Of a stretch of 64,000 nucleotides of DNA, positions 36,697 to 48,898 are shown one piece after another. Source of the stretch: Tetrahymena thermophila SB210. Taxonomy: Eukaryota; Ciliophora; Oligohymenophorea; Hymenostomatida; Tetrahymenidae. The stretch's first letter is position 1. The number at the start of each line of letters is the position of its first letter. Location of the stretch: contig NW_002476578.1 of NCBI RefSeq assembly GCF_000189635.1, positions 124,001-188,000 of the forward strand, given 5' to 3'. Both the position numbers and the translations under genes were made by a program. Under the pieces are notes generated by a model that ran no database searches, had not been told where the DNA came from, and was given only the letters and a program-made list of their open reading frames with translations.

Positions 36697-38099
36697 TCAA
36701 CAATATTTTTTGAAATTATCTATATAAAAAATCTACAGAAATTGCTTTATGATTAGAGGAAAAAATAATGCTGTTTTATTATTTAACTAACCATACTTAT
36801 TATTGTTGGAAGATTGATTTATTTATTGTATTTTTTTAGTTAAAATTATAAGTAATAAATAAATAAATAAATAATTATATTTTAAACAAATTTTTAATTA
36901 TAAAATACTTTTCTCTATAAGTTGCTATTGTTTTATCAACTTTAAAGCATCAGAAACTCCTCTTCCGGTCAGATTAACTCTTCTATCTCCAGAACGTTGC
37001 TTGATCTCACTGCTTTTTAGTCTTTATTCTTCTTCCTAAATTTTACGAGATTTTTCAACTTTTTATCTTAATTCCATCTACATACGCTTTTTAAAACTAA
37101 AATAAATAATATTTCCTTCAGAATCTCTTCCAATATTCTCATCATCTTCTTCTTACTCTGATTGTTTATTTGCTAAATTCCCATCTTCATCTGCTTGGTC
37201 TCCTTGATATTATTTAATTAGTTTTAGATTAAACTTTTTAAAAACGAACTTACCATTGTTATTGGTTTATGAAGAGGCAGCTGCATTTTGATTTGTACTG
37301 TATTAAAGATTTTATCCATTAGCCGTTTGACCAGCTTACTACTAAGAAAGTAGGCCACCTGCTGTTTAAGTCATTTCCTTTTACAAATATTCCAAATAAT
37401 CAATTTTTTCTATCTTGCTTTTGAAAATATTTAGACGATGATTAACAGTTTCAAGTGTTGGTGTTTTACAACCGAATTAGCCCATTCTGATTATATCTTT
37501 AGTCATAGATGTCCACAACTTCGACTTTTCTTTTTTTTAATTTTCTAAATTAAACTTAACCTCTCTATTCTTTTTAGGACTTTCAGATTCACTGTTGTTG
37601 TCCGAATCTAGTGCTATTTTTTTTTTCCTATCAACTTCTTCTAAATTTCTATGCTCTATTAATGAGCTTTGTTTGTCTTTTTTTGGTGATTTTTTAAGAT
37701 TTCCATATGGATCAAAACCTGTGGGCTTATGATGATTTTATTACTAATCAATACCCTAATTTAAATTTTAGTCCTCTTCATCTGAATTAGGTTCTTTAAA
37801 AGGTTCAAATTTAATAGCATCTTATAATTGAGGGTTTTGGGAGAAAAAGTGATCCATTTAATCCTTCAGATTCATAAAATTGTTATTAAAATCTAATAAA
37901 AATTAGAAAATTTCAGCCATTATTAAAAATCAAAAAATAATGCGTTTATATTAAATAATTAATATTCATAGATAAACCAACAAACCAACTTACCTTCCTA
38001 ATCATTATCTTCAACAGAAGAGGCAAATGAATTGTTTGAATTCAAACTATCTTCTGAACTAAATATCAACTAATCCTTTTGCTACTTTTTAAAATTCAT
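36697..38099 (-). CDS. Unknown charged protein, three exons
   Basis: Exons 38099-37994, 37892-37254 and 37202 downward; the phases agree. Read to the first TGA (36697) it gives 416 residues, but the last 50 or so codons are AT-only and look non-coding, so either an intron begins near 36920-36798 or the protein continues into the frame at 36131-36673. Visible blocks: FNNNFMNLKDQMDHFF, a Ser/Lys/Asp-rich region with SPKKNREVKF, a helical block (KIEKIDYLEYLQKEM), a Gln/Asn-rich stretch, and a conserved-looking end with NIIYFSFKKRMQMELRQKV and RVNLTGRGVSDALKLIKQ. This last block looks like a folded helical motif of a nuclear protein, but I cannot name the family. Confidence 0.6.
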
Positions 38100-38551
38100 T
38101 TATTTTTATTGATGGTAAAGATATAATTTTTCTTTTCAAAGTAATACTACTGGAATAACTAAAATATTATTTTAATTAAAAATTTTCTGTTTTTGCTAAT
38201 AATTTGATGATAAATCCTTTTTTATGCAAGCCAATAAGAATTGTATATTAAAAATTATAAAACTTTTTGCAGTAGGAATATTTATTTATTTAATTATTTT
38301 TCCAGCCAATTTCCAATAGAATCAATTAATGAATGAATGAATGAATTTATAAATAAATAATTGCTTAATTAGGCAAAGTTTTACTTTTGCTTTATTTTTG
38401 ATCAATACAAATTATATGGTCAAATATAAATAATTACTAGTTAACTGATTGATTTTGAAGCAATATCAAAAACCCTTTTTGAATATTTTGAAAAAATTGC
38501 GCTGCAAATTAATAATATTGAATTTCTACTTTGAAATAAATATTTAATAAA
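38100..38551. other. Divergent promoter region, nothing recognised
   Basis: 452-base spacer between two divergent genes. AT-rich with a short GAAT tandem (about 38330-38347). No other feature seen. Confidence 0.5.
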
Positions 38552-39016
38552 ATGAATGACACAGCCCTTCATCAATTAAAAAAGACATGGGAATTTGAAT
38601 ATAAAATTATGGAGAAGTTAATTAAGAAGCTTCATAACTAATTAAGAGCATAAAAAGAGTTGAGAATTTTGCAAGAAATGATGAGAAAATGTAAGTAAGT
38701 CTTGAGAGATTTAGGAGACTTAATTAAGGAAGAAAACAGAGAAAAAAGAGTCTAAAATCTCAAATAATTTTTTAAACTTTGTACAAAAACAATGGAGACA
38801 TGCCAAAAATTTGGATAATATTGCTATTAATATATTGAAAGGAAATTTTTGTTGGAATTTTCTTCTATTTCTTTCGCTTGCTCAAGCAGATTCTATTATT
38901 TATTAAAAGAGATCCATCCTTTCTTAAACAAAATTTTCAAAAGAGAGAAAGCTTTGTTGTAATCGGAAGAGATTAAGGAATAATAAAAATAAAATAACAC
39001 AATAGTAATACATTGA
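38552..39016 (+). CDS. Small helical protein of unknown function
   Basis: Intronless frame of 154 residues with TAA/TAG codons used as Gln. Begins MNDTALHQLKKTWEFEYKIM, then amphipathic helices (KLHNQLRAQKELRILQEMM) and a second helical part (RFYYLLKEIHPFLNKIF), ending in a Gln-rich tail. The Trp followed by Leu-rich helices and a QLxA motif faintly recalls the AIRIM/C1orf109 family of ribosome-maturation factors, but this is a weak resemblance. A standard-code ORF on the opposite strand (38896-39084) is a shadow. Confidence 0.55.
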
Positions 39017-40300
39017 TTGAAGTTATTGCTAAATATCATTTTAGTTATTCTTATATAAATAAATATAGAAAAATCATATATCATATTATAATTAGATTGA
39101 AGTAATTAAAAAATATACTTATTAAGTTAAAAATAGACTTTTTTTGTATTCAGTAATTTATTATTGTATTTATTATTAATTTTAAAGATTCAAATCTTTT
39201 TTGAGCTTTAAGTAATGTCACTAATAAATCATTATAAAAAAAAACGCAAAAAACAAATAAATGATTGTTCTAAATATTTTATTAATTCTAAGTTTAAAAA
39301 TATTTACCATAATTGGTAAAATAAAATTATCTGGCATAAACTTTAATTATTTTTATGTTTAAGATCTTTTTTGATAAAGTAATAAAAGAACTTTCTCAAA
39401 TCAAGTACATATAAATTAAAAGTTATTAAAACTGTATAAATGTTCTCTTGTGTATCGATTGTAAAATCTTTCTTTTTATTTATACTAATAAAATATTATT
39501 CTTTAAATTATTTGAACTATCTTAGTTTAATTAGAATTGCAGTTTTGCCTAAACAAAGTTGGTTTATTTCAGAAACTAAAGATTAGATTAAATATATTAT
39601 TACTCTTTCTTTAAGGAATATTGTTATAAATAAGTATGAGATGCTACTAAATATAGTAATAAAATAACAATAATTAAAATCTTAGGTTTATTTAATATTA
39701 TTTACATGAAAAACAAAAACTTTATTTACTGAAACCCATTCTTAGTAAAAATAAAGAATATATATTATTATTTGTAAAATTAAGGTATGGTTTCTTTACA
39801 AAATTTGCAAAATAAACAAATAATAATAGTCTTTAAATAATTTTTGTCAAGTAGATGAATAAGAGTAAAAAGATAGATAGAATAAAAATCTAAGTTTTGT
39901 GATACTTTTATTTTTTAATAAATATGGAAAAAAAAATTGGTGCATAGTTCTTATAGAATCTTAATTAATTAATTAACTAAATAACTAACTAACTAGTTTG
40001 GTTGCTTGAAAAAAATTAGAATATAATTATAAATAGACGATAATTACATTTTTAAGTAATAACTACTAGATAAATAATTTATTTAATTGTATTAGTATTA
40101 ATTGGTAAAAAGGTAATTAAAATATACTTCACAGTTTAATTTCATTAAAAGAAGCTATAGAAAATAGGAAACACAGAAATAGCGGTTGAGCCCTACAAAT
40201 TAAAAATAGATTTAAGGAAAGCTAAGAAATAGTTAGTGTTTTACATTTTTAAGTTTGAGGTCCATAAAATTTAATAGTCTGACTTGATCTTAGTAGTAAA
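39017..40300. other. Intergenic spacer, nothing recognised
   Basis: 1.28 kb of AT-rich sequence with short simple repeats (ATTA/ACTA near 39962-39996). No convincing gene or RNA. Confidence 0.5.
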
Positions 40301-43289
40301 ATGAATGGGGTTAATTCTCCTAACTTTAAACAAAATATATAATAAGAAGAAGATGGTAACTAGCAAGTTAAAAGAGAAGAAGCTAAAAGAAAGTCTTTTA
40401 CAAGCGTCTAAGGTTACACCTTGCATGAGATATTAGGAAAAGGGTCTTTTGGCCAAGTTTTCAAAGCAACCAAAAACAACAAGGTTTATGCAATTAAAAT
40501 GATAGATAAGCCATTGATTCGCAAGAAGAATTTGCAGAAATATGTAAACAATGAAGTTAAAGTAATGCGTGAATTAAAGAATTAAAATACAGTTAGGCTT
40601 TACGAAGCATTCGAGGATAAAGATATCCTCTATCTGGTTATGGAATATTGCAATTAAGGAACATTATTTAACTATATTCTAAAAAATAAGCCTGAAGAAA
40701 CTGAATGTGTCAGAATCTTTGTTTAGATTCTTAAAGGCTTCATTGAAATACATGAGAAGCATATTCTTCATAGAGATTTAAAGCCCAGTAATATTTTCAT
40801 TAAAGATGGAGTCTTTAAAATTGCAGATTTTGGGTTAGCAAAACCTAAAGCGCTGGGTAGTAGCTACTGCGGTACAAGCTACTTTATGGCTCCTGAAATT
40901 CTTTAGAAAAAACTCCATGATTATAAAGTAGATTTGTGGTCAATGGGAGTAATACTTTTCTTTATGATTTTCAGAGAATATCCATTTAAGAATTCAGCCA
41001 AACTTCTAGATGAGATATAGCAAAAAACAAATCCTTATTTTGACCCATACAAATGTCTTAAGCATCCAAAGAACACTCAGTGTTCACCTAATCTATTAGA
41101 ATTATTTAAAAGAATATTTGTAATAGATCCTACCAAGCGTATTTCTTTTAAGGAGTTATATGATACTGATTTGTTTAGTGGCTACTTTTCTGCCAATGAG
41201 CTTCGCCATTCTTCAAGGATATATTAAGATCTAGAAAAAAAACCTCCTTAGAATTAGGAAAACGAAGAAAATAATGATGAGGAAGAAGATGAGGAGGAAG
41301 AGCATCCTAAAGAGGAAATGACCAAGACTAAGACATCAAAGTTTAAACCCTCTAAGGCTTCTGAAGCATAGTTTTAATCTCTAAATAATATTCAATAATA
41401 AACAGAAGGAGGTCAGCAAACTTCCTCAAAGAATACTATCAACCAGTAAATTGGAGCAGCAGTTACAACTTAATACGTAAATGGAGATAGCGAAAATAAA
41501 CTAAGCGAATAAATTATAAGCCTTGATACCAAAAATCAAAAGAACAACTAAAATTCGTAATCAAATAATATGAACAAATCAATAAGAACTAATTTAACTT
41601 TTGAATACAAGGAAGTTAAGATAAACATGTCTAACCAACAAATAGTAAGCTTCTATATTTATCTTATTATAGCATTTTTAAATTAAATTTATAATAAAAA
41701 GCAATTACAAAGTAATGATTCAAGGTTCGACCATGATGAGCTAGAGATTAACAATGACGAATCACCATAAATATAACTCAAAAATATCAAAATGTATTAA
41801 AATAATCATTAGTTTGGACCCAAGGCATTCCAAGAACTCTATACTCTTCCTAATTCTAAGACAAAAAACTATGATGAAATGGATTCAATTCCAAATGCCC
41901 CATCTTCATTCTAAGTAAACAACTTATCTCATAACAGTTTACAAAATTTTGCTCAATAGATAGAAAATGGAAACGGAAATGCAACTACAGGTCAGTAATT
42001 CTCATCTTCTAAAAGTGTCTAGTAATTCAAGTTACTTATTTTTCATTTTTCATTATATTTGAATTAAATAAATAAATAATTAAAAGCAAAAATTTAAATG
42101 AGAATTTTAAAAATGTTGTTTAAAATATAAATTTAAATTGCTAGTATTAATTTTATTTTATAAATTTAGAATTGCTTCTAAATATGGCAAGACCAAAGAA
42201 AATGTAGCTGAAGAAAATGAAGATGAAGAATAATCTGTAGGTGAAAAGAAATAGGAAGACAACGAAAGTTAGCCAATCTCTTTCCCTGAAAAAGAAGAAG
42301 TTAGTAATGATTCAAACATGAAGAAAATGCCAATTCGAAAGGCACCTTCAATGCACATGAATATGGTCGATTAAGCAGTAATTAAAAATAATTTCTAAAA
42401 CTACAAAATGGCATCAATAAATTTTGCAAATTAAAATTATCATATTCAAAATTATTTATTAGATGATTATTATCTAATTTTCTTTTTATTTGATAACCGC
42501 AAAAAGGTAAAAGACAAATTAAGAAAATAAATTATAGAAGAATGTGAATAGGTGTTTGAAAGTCATGCATAGATATATTTGTATGAAATTGGAATATACA
42601 GTATATTGGGTGATACTGTTGACTCATTAAATGTACTCAATCTGGGAAGCTCTACCTAATCTCTGATAAATTATTTACTTTCCAAGTTATTGTTATTTTT
42701 TGCTACAAATCTCTACAATTCTCTTTAAAATACTGCAAATATATTCAATTTACAATACTTTAATTAATTTGCTTCCAGTCCAACTTCTCAGCTTTTGAAA
42801 GGGAAAATCACGAGAGACATCGAATAATGGAGTATGAAATTCAGTCTCTTCTATTACGGAATAGATTATGAATAAGATATCCAATCTGCTGAAGTGAGAA
42901 AGGTAGTGACTGAGGAATTGATTGAGACAGATTTTGATACCTAACTAAAAATCCCCATTCGTCTAGTATTAGATTTAATCTTCAAGGCTTCCTACAAAAT
43001 GGGTAGGACTTGCACTAATCCTCTTCAATCCTCTGCAATACTGAGAACTTCGCTTTATATCCTATTATCTATGCTAATAAATAATATTTTTGATAAAAAT
43101 AAGGTCAAGGACTATTTAATATATTACTTTTAAGATCCAAAAAACATAGGGGCAACTTAAATAGATTTTGTAAATTTTTCCCTTTGGACAGCTCAAGCAT
43201 CAAAAGAAATACTTTTAGAATAAATTCATCACTTAATTAAGGTATTCTTTGGTGAAAAGAAGCTTTAAATCTTGAAAACAAGACTTTGA
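40301..43289 (+). CDS. ULK/ATG1-like serine/threonine protein kinase
   Basis: Exons 40301-41644, 41702-42030 and 42170-43289, in phase, 930 residues. The kinase domain covers about residues 39-300 and has every catalytic element. These are the glycine loop [10 protein letters not shown] (about 45), VAIK-type YAIKM (about 65), catalytic loop HRDLKPSN (157), DFG (176), YFMAPEIL and a [12 protein letters not shown] helix. Layout and motif wording resemble ATG1/ULK kinases, which start autophagy; the long Gln/Asn/Glu-rich linker (300-690) and the helical C-terminal region (about 700-930) fit the ATG1 plan of kinase, disordered linker and C-terminal helical domain. The C-terminal region has no sequence motif I can name, so the ULK assignment rests on the kinase domain and the overall layout. 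A NEK- or CDPK-type origin is less likely. Confidence 0.82.
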
Positions 43290-43920
43290 TTTTTTATTTA
43301 AAATGTGTAAACAAATATAAAAATCAATCAATTTTTAGTTATAATAATAAATATAATGGTAGAAAAATTTGACAAGCCTATTAACAACCAAATAAACAAA
43401 CGAAAAATACTATTAAATATAATTTTGTGATAAAAAATATAATTTGAAAAGCATTAAGATATTAATAAATATCACTTAATTTTATAAATAGATAAAACTA
43501 ATTTTTGGCAAATTATAATTTTTAAATTTATCAACAAAAACAATTCTAAATTTATAAATACTTATTAACAAAAAAACAATCAAAAATCAATCATACAAAC
43601 AAACAAACAAAGAAATAAGCAATCGAAAATTATTATTGTTCATACAAACATATATAATTAAAATCCTCTATTCTTATTATATCATTTATTTTTAATTATT
43701 TGTTATATTTAAATACTTATAAACCAAATTAATCTAGTATTCCATATAAAAATACATATATACTTACATATAATATATTCATGCAAATAAATTATCTCCT
43801 TGATTTTCCAAAATATTCTAAAATTTATCAGTTATTTTTAATAAGTTTACTTTTTTAAAATGTTATTCATTCATTCTTCTATAAAAAAATTTAATTTCAA
43901 TTAATTAAAAAAAAAAAAAA
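43290..43920. other. Spacer upstream of the tRNA cluster
   Basis: AT-rich with ACAA-type simple repeats near 43590-43610. It ends in a run of A next to the first tRNA, which is the poly-T terminator of that minus-strand gene. No gene seen. Confidence 0.5.
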
Positions 43921-43993
43921 TGGAGAACCTGGGCATTGATCCCAGTGCCTCTCGTATGCTAAACGAGCGCTCTACCATTTGAGCTAGATCCCC
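43921..43993 (-). tRNA. tRNA-Ala (AGC), copy 1 of 8
   Basis: 73 bases fold as a complete cloverleaf: acceptor GGGGATC with GTTCTCC, D-stem GCTC/GAGC, anticodon arm CTCGT-TTAGCAT-ACGAG with anticodon AGC, five-base variable loop, T-stem CTGGG/CCCAG, discriminator A73. The G3:U70 pair is the alanine identity element. Position 54 is A, as in some other tRNA-Ala, and pair 6:67 is a U-U mismatch. No CCA is encoded. A T-run follows on the transcribed strand as Pol III terminator. Eight identical copies follow each other. Confidence 0.96.
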
Positions 43994-44063
43994 TTACAAT
44001 TATTATTCAACTTTGCAATTTCCAAGAATTTACTAATTAGAAATATTTTATTCAAAAAAAAAC

Positions 44064-44136
44064 TGGAGAACCTGGGCATTGATCCCAGTGCCTCTCGTAT
44101 GCTAAACGAGCGCTCTACCATTTGAGCTAGATCCCC
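44064..44136 (-). tRNA. tRNA-Ala (AGC), copy 2 of 8
   Basis: Identical to copy 1 over all 73 bases; poly-T terminator follows on the minus strand. Confidence 0.96.
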
Positions 44137-44213
44137 TTACAACATATTGTGGATTATCTGATTTCTAACAATTTAAAAATACATAAAAATAATAAATTAA
44201 AAAAAATAAAAAT

Positions 44214-44286
44214 TGGAGAACCTGGGCATTGATCCCAGTGCCTCTCGTATGCTAAACGAGCGCTCTACCATTTGAGCTAGATCCCC
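44214..44286 (-). tRNA. tRNA-Ala (AGC), copy 3 of 8
   Basis: Identical mature sequence; unrelated AT-rich spacers on both sides apart from the short TGTAA just before the 5' end. Confidence 0.96.
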
Positions 44287-44360
44287 TTACAATTTATTTT
44301 CAATTATTTGATTTCTAACAATTTAAAATTTAGAAATATTTTCTATTGAAAAAAAAAGAT

Positions 44361-44433
44361 TGGAGAACCTGGGCATTGATCCCAGTGCCTCTCGTATGCT
44401 AAACGAGCGCTCTACCATTTGAGCTAGATCCCC
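44361..44433 (-). tRNA. tRNA-Ala (AGC), copy 4 of 8
   Basis: Identical mature sequence; A-run on the plus strand at its 3' side gives the terminator. Confidence 0.96.
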
Positions 44434-44502
44434 TTACGACTATTCTTCAATTTATTAATTTTAACAACTTTCAAATTAAAAATATTTTATTTAAGAAAAA
44501 AT

Positions 44503-44575
44503 TGGAGAACCTGGGCATTGATCCCAGTGCCTCTCGTATGCTAAACGAGCGCTCTACCATTTGAGCTAGATCCCC
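44503..44575 (-). tRNA. tRNA-Ala (AGC), copy 5 of 8
   Basis: Identical mature sequence. The 5' flank reads ATAA rather than the GTAA seen in most other copies. Confidence 0.96.
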
Positions 44576-44647
44576 TTATAATATTTATATAATAACATGA
44601 TTTCTAAAAAATTTCAGAACTAGAAATATTTTAATTTAAAAATAAAA

Positions 44648-44720
44648 TGGAGAACCTGGGCATTGATCCCAGTGCCTCTCGTATGCTAAACGAGCGCTCT
44701 ACCATTTGAGCTAGATCCCC
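44648..44720 (-). tRNA. tRNA-Ala (AGC), copy 6 of 8
   Basis: Identical mature sequence. The T-run terminator directly after A73 is only four bases long. Confidence 0.96.
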
Positions 44721-44791
44721 TTACAATTATTTTTAAATTGATCAATTTCCTAGAATTTACAAATTAAAAATATTTTATTCTAAAAAAAAAC

Positions 44792-44864
44792 TGGAGAACC
44801 TGGGCATTGATCCCAGTGCCTCTCGTATGCTAAACGAGCGCTCTACCATTTGAGCTAGATCCCC
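44792..44864 (-). tRNA. tRNA-Ala (AGC), copy 7 of 8
   Basis: Identical mature sequence, followed by a nine-base T-run on the minus strand. Confidence 0.96.
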
Positions 44865-44932
44865 TTACATTTTTATGGATCTGAGCTTTTATATTTTCTT
44901 AGAATGGAAAACATTTTATTAAATTAAAAAAT

Positions 44933-45005
44933 TGGAGAACCTGGGCATTGATCCCAGTGCCTCTCGTATGCTAAACGAGCGCTCTACCATTTGAGCTAGA
45001 TCCCC
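44933..45005 (-). tRNA. tRNA-Ala (AGC), copy 8 of 8
   Basis: Identical mature sequence; right-most and therefore first copy in the direction of transcription. Confidence 0.96.
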
Positions 45006-45159
45006 TTACAATAACATGATAAATAATCTTAATTTGTCTTTTTTAAAATGTATCATCAAGTAATAAAATTTAATTTATAATTGATATATTTGATTATGAG
45101 ATTTATAATATTTATTAGAATAAAATGAAACATTTAAATTTGCATTTCATATAAAAAAA

Positions 45160-45549
45160 ATGAATTTACTGCAAATCAATTAAGCTGAATATAAATTTTT
45201 ATTTAACAAGATAGGAGGAGATGATTTAATAGAAAATTAAAAATATTGGATTTTTTATTTTTGTTATAATGCGAAAAATAATTATAATAGTATGGTTGAT
45301 GAAGATAGAAGAATAAATAATATTGAATGGTTGAATTTAGATGGCTTAGAATGCTTGGCTCTGCAACAATAAATTTAACTAAAACTAAAGCAAATAATTT
45401 ATAAATCATATGATATTTTATTATTAGAAATCAAAATTTAAGTATTTTTTCCAAATTTATATTTTGAATTGAGTCTGCATACAAACAATATCAATTTAGA
45501 TATTAACGTTTATAATTAAAATAAATTGGTGTAAAATTTTTTGTTTTGA
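45160..45549 (+). CDS. Doubtful small ORF
   Basis: A 129-residue frame (MNLLQINQAEYKFLFNKIGG) ending in TGA seven bases before the ATG of the next gene and in the same frame as it. Composition is AT-driven, no family is recognised, and gene spacing this tight would be unusual for a ciliate. It could be a real small protein, an upstream exon, or just 5' flank. I list it because nothing else explains the open frame between the tRNA cluster and the next gene. Confidence 0.22.
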
Positions 45550-45555
45550 AATTAA

Positions 45556-47398
45556 ATGACAGACCACTTTAATTGGCCAGCCTTGAATAGAAAAGACTTA
45601 ATGTCGTTATCCAAGATAGGTATTTACATGAACTTATACACATTTAATGAATAATAGCTTCATTAATTCATTAAATTTTGTTTTAAAAATCATTTTTTTA
45701 TTATCAGAATTTAATGAAAATGTTGGATTAAAAAGACTTCAAATTTAAAGAGAATCTTCTTCACTAAGAAACGAAGATATAGATGGTAAATAGTTAAATT
45801 CTAAAATAGCTAAATCAAATTATAGTTTTCTTATAAAGGTGCAAAAACATTTTATAGACATACAAAGTATATGAACAAAGAATCCTTTGTAAACAAATGC
45901 GATGATATTAATGAAAAAGAGCGTAGTTCTTCTCCAAAATACACAAATTTATATTTTATGAGAATTGATGATATTGAGGGAGCTCAAGCGAAAAAAAAAT
46001 TTGTAACAACTAGGAATACAAATCCACTAAATCCTGTGTATGTGCTTCCTACCAGCGCGTATATAGCTCCTTTTGAAAATAAATTTATAAGAGATACATT
46101 ATATGTTAAAGACATAGAAGGAGCTACAGCAAAGCCTGATACAAGGTATTTAAAAGAAAGAAATGTTAATCCATATACTGAAGTAGAAGGCTCTCGTCCT
46201 CGATAAAGATTTATACCTAAAGATAAAATAAACAGCTTAGAAGTAAAAGATATAAATAACGATGGTATATTCAAAACTACTCGTACAACTAATCCTCTTG
46301 ACCCAAAATATAACTTATCAACGTAAAAAAATAAATTTATTTATTTTTTATTAAAAATGTTTTATTATTATTTTGTAGACTTCTTAAATCTGATATGAAT
46401 GTTTAATAAGAAATATAAGATTATGGATTTATAGATGGTAGTAAATCTAGAATAAGACACCCAAGCTTAAACAAGGAAAAAAGCTTTTCATTAAATACAA
46501 AAGATATACTTGGAGCTCATGCCAATGCAATTCCTGAAAAATTTATCAATTTAAATAATGTAAATATGTTTAAAATATAAGTTTTTAGTAAAAATTTTCA
46601 TTTTATAAATAGACTCGTAAAGATTTCATAAGCACCAACAAGATAGATGATATACCAGGAGCTTAAAAAAGCACACTGATAAAAGGAATTATTACAAAAA
46701 GATGTGTTGATCCAAATGTTCCTTAATACTCATTTCCAGGTATAAAAAACATCAAAAATTAATATATTTATTTAAAATAATATTTATTATAAAAAAAGGT
46801 CATACAGAAGATTTTTCTAAATCATATATTAAAAGAAATAGAGTTTACTCTTAAATGAGCCAAACTAATTAGGAAAATGATTAATAAAGGAATTTATCAG
46901 TTTAAAAGCGAGTTTAACTAGAGCCTTTATCAAATTAAAGCAGGGCAGTTACTAATTCTAGATCTTTAAGATCGTAAAGTGTTCATTCATAAAATGGATA
47001 AAACGAAAACCTTAATAAAACAACATATTCTACTTTGTAATTTTTTTAAAATATAGATTCTCATTAATTAATTTTTATGTAAATAAATATAGCTAAGATT
47101 AAGCACCTGCAAGAAAGCAGTTAGAAAGTGGTGGAAATAAAAGTATTAAGGCTGAGCAAACAACAAACGAGAGAGAGAATATCAATCTTAAAAATATCTT
47201 AAATGCAAACAGCAATAATCTATTATTAAATTTAGAAACAAACGATATATCAATAAGTAAATCCTATAATAAAAATGGAAATGTAGATGGATATAAAACG
47301 TAAGATTTATTTAAATTTTAATATGTTAATAATTAAATAAAATGATATATAGGAATGCTTAAAAGTTGGATTCATTTATAAATAAGCACAACGAATGA
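45556..47398 (+). CDS. DIxGA-repeat protein of unknown function
   Basis: Eight exons: 45556-45619, 45708-45785, 45839-46322, 46379-46559, 46613-46739, 46799-47036, 47093-47299, 47353-47398; all in phase, 474 residues. The N-terminal two thirds contain a loose repeat of about 45 residues: an acidic-hydrophobic core DI-GA (DIEGAQA, DIEGATA, DILGAHA, DIPGAQK), then 8-12 residues, then TR-TNPL-P-Y (TRNTNPLNPVY, TTRTTNPLDPKY). The first copy reads DIDGAKT. The C-terminal 170 residues are Ser/Asn/Gln-rich and look disordered. Repeats of this kind are known to me from uncharacterised protist proteins, not from a named family; a cytoskeletal or cortical scaffold is a guess. A minus-strand ORF at 45984-46274 is only its shadow. 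Confidence 0.75.
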
Positions 47399-48898
47399 GT
47401 TTTTATTGCATTAAAAATAGCAAAATAAATTATATCATAAAAGGAGGTAATATATGAAATGTAAATATTTAGTCATGTCAATAATGATAAATTACCTTTA
47501 AACTTAGTTACATAATCAACTTTATAAATAATTTATTGTAATATAAACAAAAACTAAAATATTAATTAAGAAAGTATTACTTACTATAAAAATTACCATT
47601 TTTAAAAATGTTTTGCCCAATTAGAAATCTAAATCTAATAAAATCTATATTTTAATGTTATTATTTATTATTTTTATTAATTTAAATATTTTTTATATTA
47701 TTTCTTTAAAAAGTAAAAAATAAATATTAAAAAAATAAATAAAAATAAAAAAGCTCAAAATCTACTTTTTTATTTAACAAAAAGAGTTTTACTTTAATTG
47801 ATATCTTTTATTTTGTAATTATTTATTTAATATTAAAAATTTTTTATAATTACATAAAAGATATTTTTAAATAATTTATTATGATAAAATAATTTTGTGT
47901 CAATTATTCATATCAAAAACTATTACTGATAAATATTAATATTACTAAAAAAATTTTTGTTTGTTTGTTTGCATATTTATTTATTTAATTATTTGTAATT
48001 TTAAAATGCAAATTAATTGAGAGAGATGGATATTTAAAAATGCTCAATTAAAGCTAAGAAATTTTTGTTTAAAATTAGAAGATAATTTTAAGTTATTATT
48101 TTCTCTTTTTAAATTAAATTAATAGATATTAATTTTATAAAATGTTATAAAATAATTTATAACTATTACTTGCTTATTTTCAAAAAAGTAAATTATTTAT
48201 TTCTTTGTTTATTTATTTTTTGATGGATTTCTCTTGGAACTAATTCATATGTATAAATAATTAAAAAATATAGAAGTTTTTAAAGAGAAGCAGATTATAG
48301 CTTTATGAACAGAGAATCGAAAGATACTAATTAAGAGATTCGAAGATTTTATTTAAATTAAAAATATTAAATAAATTAAGAAATAAGATATAATTAATAT
48401 TGATCAATAAAGATATCGTTTTTAACATATACATTCACTTATTCACTATCTCACTGATTTTTCAATATTATAAAATCAATTAATATCTATTTATCTTTGT
48501 TAATTTCTAAATAAATTTATTGTTTTTAAATAAAATATTATTTTATGTTTTTCTTAAACTGCAAGAAATTAATATTGTAAATAAATTGATATTAATCATA
48601 AATGCTATTAGAATCGCCATAAAATCCTACGCTTACAAAATAAATTGAATGAATAATGCTTATTGATACACGAAGTAAATATACATAAAAAATAATTCTT
48701 AATGTTTAGACTAAAAAGTAAAGTATATCGCTTATTGTTTGCTTAATGGTGTTATATATATCCTTTGTATTATATATTTGTAAGCTGTTTCTTTCTTCTT
48801 TGTTGCTGCTTGCTTGCTTGCTGATGATGTTATTTTCGTATAAACATAGTACATATACATTATATCCTTTTAAAATAGTGTGCTAACTAATTAACTGA
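47399..48898. other. Convergent intergenic spacer
   Basis: 1.5 kb between convergent genes, very AT-rich, with GTTT and GCTT simple runs (about 47960, 48810). No gene or RNA recognised. Confidence 0.5.

Noticed and set aside
43921-45005. Regularly spaced identical 73-base units look like a CRISPR-type repeat array
   Set aside because: Each unit folds into a complete tRNA-Ala with anticodon AGC and is followed by a Pol III terminator; the spacers are AT-rich filler.
45984-46274. Minus-strand 96-residue ORF
   Set aside because: Shadow of exon 3 of the DIxGA-repeat gene, which has a consistent spliced model on the plus strand.
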